Source of the DNA: JAFGCL01 sp964423835
GTDB taxonomy: Bacteria; Chloroflexota; Dehalococcoidia; UBA2247; RBG-13-53-26
Assembly (NCBI GenBank): GCA_964423835.1
Contig: CAYRGJ010000001.1
Location: 169,485-233,484 of the forward strand
Reading direction: 5' to 3'
DNA: 64,000 nucleotides
Positions within the stretch are counted from its first letter, which is position 1. Every line of letters begins with the position of its first letter. The notes below the pieces were generated by a model, which did no database searches, was not told the origin of the DNA, and saw only the letters and a program-made list of their open reading frames with translations. Of the stretch, positions 7,242 to 14,338 are shown piece after piece. The translations under genes and the position numbers were made by a program.

Positions 7242-8291
7242 CTACGGCGGCTCATGTTTGGGGTAGACTATCAGTCGCGGTTGGCCGTCCTCGCCATCGA
7301 CACAGTCAATGACAACCTCGGTCCCCGCTAGTATTTCCTTGGATTCTGGCGAAGCGCGCAGCGCGACTGTCTCCTCACTGCCGACTGGGAAGTCGCCGGC
7401 CTTTTCAGGGCCCAGCCAGAGGGAGAATCCGTCGCCCTCGGTGTCAATGCGGAGCACATGGCTGGCATCTCTGGCGTTGGCGGCTTGGATAGCCTTCAAC
7501 TCCTCTGCTGCTCGAGGTGTTATGGTCAACATGCCTTTGGCGGTCCGCTCAGCCCTGCCCTTGTCCAATCGCTCGAGAAAGCCGGCCAGTTCAGGCCTCA
7601 TTTCCTGTATGTATGCTCTCAGTTGCTCCAAGGCGTCCGCCTCTTGCTGTTCTAGGGAGTATGGCGCCTCTGCATGCGGCTCCGCCCGACCGGACGGATT
7701 CTCCTTGCAGAAGCGCTTCCAGTCTTCGTCAGCGACATCCGGCCGCTTCATTCTCGACATGATATCCCAGGTGAGTCCGGGGTACAGAATGCCGAAGCAA
7801 AGAGCCTCTGCACCTGCCATTCTTATCCATGTCCACGCTTCCCGTTCCTGGAGGTTGACCTTCGATTCAGCGATTTCCCTCAGGAGGTTCTTGGAGCGCT
7901 TAAGCCTGTCAGCGGCCGGTCCCTTCATTGCGGACAGACTCTTCACGGAGTGTGCGTATTCCGTTTCTAGTACAAGGTCAGACAGCGAATAGGGCTCGCG
8001 ACCCAGTGTCTGTTTGTAGGACTGAAGGCGCTTGTCTACTTGACGCCTTTGGAAGTCCAGCATGGGGCCATGATTCTCTTGCGGAATACACAGGAGTTGC
8101 ATGGCACCATCCATGTCGTTTGTCAGCCGCCTCCCTATGAGAGCCAACTGCTCATAGAGGAATCCCACTATCACCCAGAGTTCTCCCCTCGGGACGTATG
8201 GTCCTCCAAGAAGCCGCTTGCGCGCCCTTGTTTGGAGCGCCCCCATGGCCATGAAGCTCGTCAGGGGAATGACCTTCGTAGATTCACGCAT
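7242..8291 (-). CDS. Hypothetical protein with C-terminal HesB/IscA-like domain lacking cysteines
   Basis: Residues 1-250 of this 349-residue protein are mostly alpha-helical and unrecognised, with several Trp/Met-rich segments. Residues about 255-349 resemble an A-type iron-sulfur carrier fold: LTITPRAAEELKAI opens it, then a central HVLRIDTEGDGFSLWL strand. The usual cluster-binding cysteines are absent, so it probably does not carry a cluster. It is transcribed opposite to its neighbours and has no clear Shine-Dalgarno. The 183 nt to the next gene's start hold only the intergenic spacer. Confidence 0.5.
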   Translation of the reverse strand: MRESTKVIPLTSFMAMGALQTRARKRLLGGPYVPRGELWVIVGFLYEQLALIGRRLTNDMDGAMQLLCIPQENHGPMLDFQRRQVDKRLQSYKQTLGREPYSLSDLVLETEYAHSVKSLSAMKGPAADRLKRSKNLLREIAESKVNLQEREAWTWIRMAGAEALCFGILYPGLTWDIMSRMKRPDVADEDWKRFCKENPSGRAEPHAEAPYSLEQQEADALEQLRAYIQEMRPELAGFLERLDKGRAERTAKGMLTITPRAAEELKAIQAANARDASHVLRIDTEGDGFSLWLGPEKAGDFPVGSEETVALRASPESKEILAGTEVVIDCVDGEDGQPRLIVYPKHEPP

Positions 8292-8475
8292 TTGTTAGAA
8301 TCTGCAGTGGCATCATCGACATCACATTCGGCCGGTAAGCTCTGCTGGGATTGTAGCACCCTTGTCCAAAGCTCGAAGTTTGACAGTCTGCTCTGGCATT
8401 ACTATCCTACACGCAATCCGACACGCACGGCGTCATCCTCATCGCAAGACCGGCCGGTGGAGGAAGGAGGCTGAT

Positions 8476-9036
8476 GTGCACTGGTACAACTACGCAATAG
8501 CGCTTCCCATAGTCGTGTTTCTCTTTGCTTCAGAGGCTGTCGCATTGTACTGGTTGCTGAATCCGTTGTCCCGTGATGAGTTCTCTGCGAAGAACAGAAT
8601 AGTGGAGATTGTCATCATCATCGGCGCATTCCTCTGCACGGCCACGGTAGTGGCGTTTGGAGTATCTGGGATGGTCGGGTGGGTAGCCAATTCCTCTGTG
8701 AGATGGTTTCCTGAGGAGCCTGAGCTCAGGTCCTGGACTTTGGAGTTGGCAATCTGGGTGAGCCTCTTTGCCACCATCGGCTTGGCATGGGTCTATGGGC
8801 AAGTGAGCAGAATCGTCCGGGAGGCCAAGCGCAGCGAGTATGTTGACAAGAAGGTGGGGGAGCACCTCGTGCACGCCAGAGGACTGACGAGCGTGGAACG
8901 CGCCATGTACGCAAAGGATGTGGAAAGACAGCTTCTCGACATACAGGGGCCTGCATCGTGTCGGAAGAGCCTGTCTGACTACGACAGTCTACGCTGCAAT
9001 ATCCTCACGAACGTGATGGACGAGTTGAACCACTAG
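8476..9036 (+). CDS. Three-TM membrane protein upstream of the BglII-like gene
   Basis: This 186-residue protein has hydrophobic segments at about residues 5-28, 43-70 and 85-108, then a charged cytoplasmic tail with several acidic/basic helices and an SLSDYDSLRC stretch. GTG 8476 has GGAAGGAGG 5 nt upstream; ATG 8474 is in another frame. The endonuclease gene starts 26 nt after its stop. No family is recognised. Pairing with a nuclease raises a defence or membrane-anchoring role, which is inference only. Confidence 0.6.
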   Translation: MHWYNYAIALPIVVFLFASEAVALYWLLNPLSRDEFSAKNRIVEIVIIIGAFLCTATVVAFGVSGMVGWVANSSVRWFPEEPELRSWTLELAIWVSLFATIGLAWVYGQVSRIVREAKRSEYVDKKVGEHLVHARGLTSVERAMYAKDVERQLLDIQGPASCRKSLSDYDSLRCNILTNVMDELNH

Positions 9037-9062
9037 GTTTAGGCCTCAAGGGGGGTGGTGGC

Positions 9063-9566
9063 ATGAAATACAGGACTGAGTACTTCTTCTGCAGCCCTCG
9101 CCTTCTTCGGAACGTCGACGAGGTCAGCGAAGTCTACTCCTGTATAGAAGCAGTGAACTGGAAGCCCGATTTCGTCTACGAGTCTGGGGGCAAGGAGTGC
9201 AGGCACCAGCATGGCTACAACAAGGCACTCGAGGTAGAGTTCGTCAAGCGCGGCTGGAAGCCGCAGCCTCTGTTGCTCAGCGAGCCCAGGCTCATTGGAG
9301 ATGCCCAGAAGAATGATGTGTTTGTCGAGGTTCAGTTTGGCAACAGCGCCACCCTGTACCGGGACTACTACAAGTTTCACTATGGTCTGACTCACAACCT
9401 ACTGGCCTTGGCGGTGCTGATAGTGCCGAGTGAGCCGCACAAGTTCTTCCCCACTCGTCAGGCGAGTGTGAACAATATGGCCCACTTTGACTTGGCGTGC
9501 AGGTATTTCAAGCTGCTGCCCATCCCAGTGCCGATTCTGCTGGTCGGCATGCTGCCGGAGAATTGA
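9063..9566 (+). CDS. BglII-family restriction endonuclease-like protein
   Basis: The 167-residue protein contains the BglII/BstYI-type core: a basic segment, then DVFVEVQFGNSATLYRDYYKF followed by a hydrophobic LAVLIVP strand. The catalytic triad of BglII (Asp, Glu nine residues later, then Gln two later) is preserved as D80, E89, Q91. It probably cleaves DNA at a short palindrome. It is shorter than BglII (223 residues), and no methyltransferase is present in the element, so self-protection would need a host enzyme, another cofactor or regulated activity. A purine-rich GGGGGG tract precedes the ATG. Confidence 0.7.
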   Translation: MKYRTEYFFCSPRLLRNVDEVSEVYSCIEAVNWKPDFVYESGGKECRHQHGYNKALEVEFVKRGWKPQPLLLSEPRLIGDAQKNDVFVEVQFGNSATLYRDYYKFHYGLTHNLLALAVLIVPSEPHKFFPTRQASVNNMAHFDLACRYFKLLPIPVPILLVGMLPEN

Positions 9567-9700
9567 GGTTGCCTGTCACTCGCTGACATGACCAAGACGG
9601 GATTGCGCCGGCTGGTATACTGTCGTCAACGAACGGCGCTAGCCGACCGGTGGGCGCTCGTGAAGAGGCAAAGAAGCGAACGACGGAAGGGGATGCAGCT

Positions 9701-10381
9701 ATGAAGAGGTTGCTCTTGCTCATCGCAGTTGTTGGGCTACTGCTTGCAGGTTTCACAGGCGCCGGTTGTGGAGGCGAGAGCGAGGGTCAGCTACCAGTCC
9801 TTGCCGAGGGAAGTGAGTGGGTGTATGAATCCCTGTCAGGTGGTACGTACTATACTCTGAACTTTGAGGTGACTGGCGAAGGTGAGGTGAACGGCAGAGA
9901 CTGCTGGGTAGTAGAGTTGTCTTGCTCTCCCCCGATGTACGGGATGGAGAGCATGACCGCGAGAATGGACAAGTCAACCCTTGAGGTACTCCACGCCCAG
10001 ACTAGGGGCGAAGTCAATGGCGTTAATTACAGTGCCGTAGTGACTTCGCAGCAACAGTACCTGGATGGTACCTACTGGCCACTGGTTGTCGGCAAAGAGA
10101 CCAAGTTGGTGGAGACTCGCACCACCGTCGTGAGTTATCTTGGCGAATCCGGAATGCAGGACGAGACGGGGACGGAGACGAACACGTGGACCTACACGGT
10201 TGATAGAGTGGAGGAGATTACGGTGACCGCAGGCACGTTTAGGTGCTTCGTGATTGTGAAACGCGATGACTCAGGAGATAAGGTCCAGACAGACTGGTAC
10301 TCCGACAAAGTGGGGCGGTACGTCAAGCGCACCGAGCATGAATCTGGCGACACTACCGAATTGAAATCCTATTCGTTGTGA
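9701..10381 (+). CDS. Secreted lipoprotein of unknown function
   Basis: The 226-residue protein begins with a lipoprotein signal peptide: KR, a Leu-rich core, then lipobox TGAGC with Cys at about residue 24. The mature part is beta-rich and Thr-rich, with regular YT/YT-type strands and a central VTAGTFRCFVIV strand. That pattern is common in cell-surface lipoproteins that fold as a beta-sandwich. ATG 9701 is chosen over 9650 because it starts the signal peptide and has GAAGGGG upstream. It is probable cargo; its stop lies 2 nt from the convergent integrase stop. Confidence 0.7.
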   Translation: MKRLLLLIAVVGLLLAGFTGAGCGGESEGQLPVLAEGSEWVYESLSGGTYYTLNFEVTGEGEVNGRDCWVVELSCSPPMYGMESMTARMDKSTLEVLHAQTRGEVNGVNYSAVVTSQQQYLDGTYWPLVVGKETKLVETRTTVVSYLGESGMQDETGTETNTWTYTVDRVEEITVTAGTFRCFVIVKRDDSGDKVQTDWYSDKVGRYVKRTEHESGDTTELKSYSL

Positions 10382-10383
10382 CT

Positions 10384-11319
10384 TCAACCCAGAGGTGCCT
10401 TGTAGAATCTCAAGCTATCCTCAAACGTCACTGACCGCGTGTACCTCTGCACCATCTCAAGGCTCTCCCACCTGCCCAGGTCCTTGATGGTCATGGTGTC
10501 CACGCCGGCCTTCCTCAGTAGACAGGCAAAGGTGCGGCGGAAGGTGTGAGGGTTGCAGGGGATGCCGGTCTCGCGATGGAGTCGCTTCAACATCTCCGCA
10601 ATGCCCCAGTAGTTGAGGTCCCACATGCTGCTGCCATCGGGCCGGCAGGCCGCTATCCATTCCCGCAGGTACTTCTCCGACATGTCCCCGAAGGCTGCAT
10701 AGGATTCCTTCCTGCCCTTGCCCATGACCCTGATGGTGCGGTTGCCCCAGTTGATATCAGAGGCCTTGACCCTGGCGAGTTCAGAGAGCCGAAGGCCGCT
10801 CTCTGCGAATAGCGAGATGATGGCCCGGTCCCTGTCATTGGCGGCGACTTCGAGGAGTTGCACAACCTGCTCCCTGGACAGTGACGGCAGAATCGGCTTG
10901 CCGAGGATGGGGGCAGGCATCCCGTCCATTGGGTTGTTGAGGCCGTGCTGGGCACTCAGCCAGCGATAGAAGGTCTTCAGTGCCCGGAAGGTGGCATGCC
11001 GGGTACCGAGGCCGTTTCGGTTCGATGGTATGGAGTTGAGAAAGCGCTCAATGTCGTGGCGGGATGCCTTCGCGTAGTCCACCTGGGCTGAGAACTTCCC
11101 CAGCCGCTCCCTGTAGAATCCGAGAGTCCTGGGGCTGACCCCCATGGCCCGGCGCGATTGCAGGAACAGGTCCAGGTGGTCCCTCTGCGGTTTGGCCTTC
11201 CCCGCCTTGATGTTGAGGGCGTCCAGGAGCCTCTGCGATGGTCGGCACTTGCCGTGCTTTACCTGGGAAATGTAGGATTTGCTCAATCCACTTAACTCGG
11301 CAAGTTCAGTGACCCCCAT
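10384..11319 (-). CDS. int: Tyrosine integrase with N-terminal HTH domain
   Basis: The 311-residue recombinase catalyses site-specific integration and excision at tRNA-Arg. The catalytic residues are visible: R177 (GLRLSE), K201/K204 (GKGRK), H258 and R261 (HTFR), W284 in place of the second His, and nucleophile Y293 (QRYTRS). A SAM-like core-binding domain spans about residues 45-130. Residues 1-37 form an extra XRE-like helix-turn-helix (TELAELSGLSKSYISQVKHG). ATG 11319 has no Shine-Dalgarno and abuts an arm-type site, so expression in the integrated state may be weak; the frame stays open upstream through the att repeat. Confidence 0.93.
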   Translation of the reverse strand: MGVTELAELSGLSKSYISQVKHGKCRPSQRLLDALNIKAGKAKPQRDHLDLFLQSRRAMGVSPRTLGFYRERLGKFSAQVDYAKASRHDIERFLNSIPSNRNGLGTRHATFRALKTFYRWLSAQHGLNNPMDGMPAPILGKPILPSLSREQVVQLLEVAANDRDRAIISLFAESGLRLSELARVKASDINWGNRTIRVMGKGRKESYAAFGDMSEKYLREWIAACRPDGSSMWDLNYWGIAEMLKRLHRETGIPCNPHTFRRTFACLLRKAGVDTMTIKDLGRWESLEMVQRYTRSVTFEDSLRFYKAPLG

Positions 11320-11330
11320 TTTGTTAAGTA
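11320..11330 (-). promoter_or_regulatory. Putative arm-type site, right, abutting the int start
   Basis: This is TACTTAACAAA on the minus strand, the inverted partner of 1138-1148. It touches the int start codon, so recombinase or excisionase binding here could also repress int. Confidence 0.45.
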
Positions 11331-11344
11331 GTTTGTGCTGGGTG

Positions 11345-11397
11345 AACTGCCTTCTAAGCAGTAGGTTCCGAGTTCGAGTCTCGGCAGGGACGCCAGA
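11345..11397 (+). repeat. attR: attR, 53-bp direct repeat
   Basis: This copy is identical to 1083-1135. It contains only the 3' half of a tRNA, without D-arm or 5' acceptor strand, so it is an attachment site and not a tRNA gene. Confidence 0.93.
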
Positions 11398-11495
11398 CCC
11401 ATCCGTTGACAGCCCCCCTCCCGCCTGATATGGTCTGAGGCAAGCGGCGAGCCCGGCCGCGGCCTGCCCGGGGCGTGAGGTGAGGACGACACGAC

Positions 11496-11888
11496 ATGCC
11501 GGACGAAATCGACAGGCTCATAGACGGCCTCCAGAATGACAGCTGGTTCATGCGGTTCTATGCGGCGGAGGGCCTGGGGAGGCTGGAGGACCCCAGGGCG
11601 GTGGAGCCGCTCATACGGGCCCTGAAGGACAGTGATGCCAACGTGCGCTGGCAGGCGGCCGAGGGACTGGGAAGGATCGGCGATGCCAGGGCCGTAGAGC
11701 CCCTCATCAAGGCCCTGAAAGACCGGGACTACCACGTCCGCATCCTGGCCGTCCTGGCCCTGGAATCCATAGGCGACGCCCGGGCCCTGGGGGCCCTGGT
11801 GCTGGCGCAGGATGACAAGGTGGACGTGGTCAGGGACGCGGCCACCAAGGCCGTGGCCAGAATGAGCCCCCGCAAGCGCCGCAAGTAG
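11496..11888 (+). CDS. HEAT-repeat (PBS-lyase-type) protein
   Basis: The 130-residue protein is built from about four 31-residue HEAT-like repeats, each with the AVEPLIRALKD.D..VRWQAAEGLG pattern, so it forms a small alpha-solenoid. Such proteins act as protein-interaction scaffolds and some are chromophore lyases; nothing here indicates a lyase. It is the first host gene to the right of the element. The GAGG upstream of ATG 11496 is rather distant. Confidence 0.85.
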   Translation: MPDEIDRLIDGLQNDSWFMRFYAAEGLGRLEDPRAVEPLIRALKDSDANVRWQAAEGLGRIGDARAVEPLIKALKDRDYHVRILAVLALESIGDARALGALVLAQDDKVDVVRDAATKAVARMSPRKRRK

Positions 11889-12155
11889 GACGCAGCCACC
11901 GTTCCAGTGGCCAGGGCCGGGGGTGACAGTGCATCCCCGGTCGCCGGCGCCGGGCTCGCCGCCCGACTCCCCGGCGCCCGTCTCCTCCGTCTTCCCGGGT
12001 CGAATGCCATATTGGTCGCCGAGCAGGCTTTGCGGTAAAATTGTTCGTGAGCCTATTCACCGGGAACTATTGTGTCACCCGGCCTGGCCCGCGTACGGGG
12101 CAGTTGCAGTGACGGAGCCGGGCGCCGCCTGTAGTTGAGGCGGAAAGGAGCCACC

Positions 12156-13835
12156 TTGGATACCCACCATCTGTTCGACAAAGACGGGCTGGAGAAGCTG
12201 GAGCGGGAGGCGGCCCAGGCCGAGTCCGAGCTGGCCGGGGCCAGCGAGAGGCTGCCGCAGTTCGCCACCGGATCGGGCCTGCCCCTGAAGCGGGTGTACA
12301 CGCCTCTCGACTTAAAGGACCTCTCCTACTTCGATGACCTGGGCCTGCCCAGCCGGCATCCCTTCACCCGCGCCATACACCCCACCGGCTATCGGGGGAG
12401 ACTGTGGACCATGCGCATGTTCTCCGGCTTCGGTACGGCGGAGGAGACCAACGCCCGGTTCCGGTACCTGCTGAGCCACGGCGAGACGGGCCTCTCCACC
12501 GCCTTCGACTATGCCACGCTGGTGGGCTATGACACCGATGCCGTTGAGGCCCGGGGCGAGTTCGGGAAGTGCGGCGTGGCCATATCATCATTGCGCGACA
12601 TGGAGATCCTCTTCGACGGGATACCGCAGGACCAGGTGACTACCTCCATGACCATCAACGGCCCCGCGGCCATCATATGGGCCATGTATATCGTGGCGGC
12701 GGAGAAGAAGGGCATCCCCATGGCCAAACTGGGTGGGACCATCCAGAACGACATCCTGAAGGAGTACATCTCCCAGGCGTCCTACATCTACCCGCCGCAG
12801 CCGTCGCTGCGGCTGGTGGCCGACACCATCGAGTTCGGCACCCGGCACCTGCCGCTTTGGAACACCATCAGCATCAGCGGGTACCACATCCGCGAAGCGG
12901 GGGCCACGGCCCAGCAGGAGCTGGCCTTCACCCTGGCCGACGGATTCACCTACGTGGAGCTGGGGCTGGCCCGCGGCCTGGAGGTGGACGAGTTCGTGCC
13001 GCGGCTGAGCTTCTTCTTCAACTGCCACAACGACTTCTTCGAAGAGATCGCCAAGTTCCGGGCGGCGCGGCGTATCTGGGCCCGGGAGATGAAGGACCGC
13101 TTCAAGGCCAAGAAGGACCGCTCGTGCTGGCTGCGCTTTCACACCCAGACGGCCGGGTGCAGCCTCACCGAGCAGCAGCCGGAGAACAATATCATCCGCA
13201 CCACCATCCAGGCGCTGGCGGCGGTCCTGGGCGGGACCCAGTCGCTCCACACCAACTCCATGGATGAGGCCATGGCCCTGCCTTCGGAGAAGGCGGTGCG
13301 CATCGCCCTGCGCACCCAGCAGATCATCGCCCACGAGAGCGGCGTGACCAGCTCCGTGGACCCGCTGGGGGGCAGCTTCATGGTGGAGGCCCTCACCAAC
13401 GAGATGGAGAGCGCGGCTCGGGAGTACTTCCGCAAGATCGACTCCCTGGGCGGAGTGGTGCCGGCCATCGAGAAGGGTTTCTTCCAGCGGGAGATCGCCC
13501 AGTCCGCCTACCGCTATCAGCGGGAGATCGAGTCGAAGCAGCGGGTCCTGGTAGGCGTCAACGAGTACGTGTCCGACGAGGCTCCCGACATCCCTCTGCT
13601 GACCGATGTGGCCAGGGGCCAGCAGCGGCACCTGGACCGGCTGAACCAGGTGAGGCGCGAAAGGGACAACCGAGAGGTGGGGCGCCGGCTCAGCGAGCTG
13701 CGCCAGGCGGCCCAGGGCGACGCCAACCTGATGCCGTTCATCCTGGATGCGGTCCGCGCCTACGCTACACTGGGGGAGATGTGCGGCGTGCTGCGGGAGG
13801 TCTTCGGAGAGCACACCGAGCTGATCATCACTTAG
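12156..13835 (+). CDS. B12-dependent acyl-CoA mutase, large subunit (isobutyryl-CoA mutase-like)
   Basis: This 559-residue TIM-barrel subunit of the methylmalonyl-CoA mutase family lacks the B12 domain, which is encoded by the next gene. It performs radical carbon-skeleton rearrangement of acyl-CoAs. The residues that hold the methylmalonyl carboxylate in classical MCM (Tyr89, Arg207) are Phe89 (MFSGFGT) and Gln207 (YISQASY) here, as in isobutyryl-CoA mutases; Ala116 argues against 2-hydroxyisobutyryl-CoA mutase. TTG 12156 is chosen because AAGGAG lies 5 nt upstream. The spacer from 11889 holds no clear gene. Confidence 0.85.
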   Translation: MDTHHLFDKDGLEKLEREAAQAESELAGASERLPQFATGSGLPLKRVYTPLDLKDLSYFDDLGLPSRHPFTRAIHPTGYRGRLWTMRMFSGFGTAEETNARFRYLLSHGETGLSTAFDYATLVGYDTDAVEARGEFGKCGVAISSLRDMEILFDGIPQDQVTTSMTINGPAAIIWAMYIVAAEKKGIPMAKLGGTIQNDILKEYISQASYIYPPQPSLRLVADTIEFGTRHLPLWNTISISGYHIREAGATAQQELAFTLADGFTYVELGLARGLEVDEFVPRLSFFFNCHNDFFEEIAKFRAARRIWAREMKDRFKAKKDRSCWLRFHTQTAGCSLTEQQPENNIIRTTIQALAAVLGGTQSLHTNSMDEAMALPSEKAVRIALRTQQIIAHESGVTSSVDPLGGSFMVEALTNEMESAAREYFRKIDSLGGVVPAIEKGFFQREIAQSAYRYQREIESKQRVLVGVNEYVSDEAPDIPLLTDVARGQQRHLDRLNQVRRERDNREVGRRLSELRQAAQGDANLMPFILDAVRAYATLGEMCGVLREVFGEHTELIIT

Positions 13836-13885
13836 AGGCGGGCCGCCGCCAGGTCGCGGCCGCCGCCTGACGCAGGAGAGAAGAC

Positions 13886-14338
13886 ATGAGCCACATCGCG
13901 CAGAGCGCCGAGAAGGAGCACAAGATCCGGGTCCTGGTGGCCAAGCCGGGCCTCGACGGGCACGATCGCGGGGCCAAGGTCATCGCCCGGGCACTGCGGG
14001 AAGCCGGCATGGAGGTGATCTACACCGGCCTGCGGCAGTCGCCCGAGATGATCGTGGAGGCAGCCCTTCAGGAAGACGTTGACGTGGTAGGGCTCAGCAT
14101 TCTCTCCGGGGCCCACATGGACCTCTTTCCCATCGTCATCGATGGGTTGAAGCGAAAGGGGCTGGACCGGGTCCTGATCGTGGCCGGGGGCATTATCCCG
14201 GAGGAGGACGTGCCGGTGCTGAAGAGAATGGGCATCGCGGCCATCTTCCGTCCGGGGGCCATGACCGGGGATATCGTGGACTACATCAGGGCCGCCATGG
14301 CCGAGAAGAGGAGCCTCCCTCCCGCGGGCCCGGCGTGA
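13886..14338 (+). CDS. B12-binding small subunit of the acyl-CoA mutase
   Basis: This 150-residue Rossmann-like cobalamin-binding domain has the base-off DxHxxG motif (GLDGHDRG, about residues 23-30), followed by GLSILSGAH and the AGGIIPEED strand-loop that cradles the corrin tail. It assembles with the large subunit encoded 50 nt upstream. It has a good GCAGGAGAG before ATG 13886. Split large/small mutases are common in archaea and in some bacteria. Confidence 0.95.
   Translation: MSHIAQSAEKEHKIRVLVAKPGLDGHDRGAKVIARALREAGMEVIYTGLRQSPEMIVEAALQEDVDVVGLSILSGAHMDLFPIVIDGLKRKGLDRVLIVAGGIIPEEDVPVLKRMGIAAIFRPGAMTGDIVDYIRAAMAEKRSLPPAGPA

Noticed and set aside
8040..8474. 144-codon plus-strand frame
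   Set aside because: Most of it overlaps antisense the 7242-8291 gene, and it has no ribosome site; the real plus-strand gene starts at GTG 8476.
11345..11397. Possible second tRNA-Arg gene
   Set aside because: Only the 3' half matches; there is no 5' acceptor strand or D-arm. It is attR.
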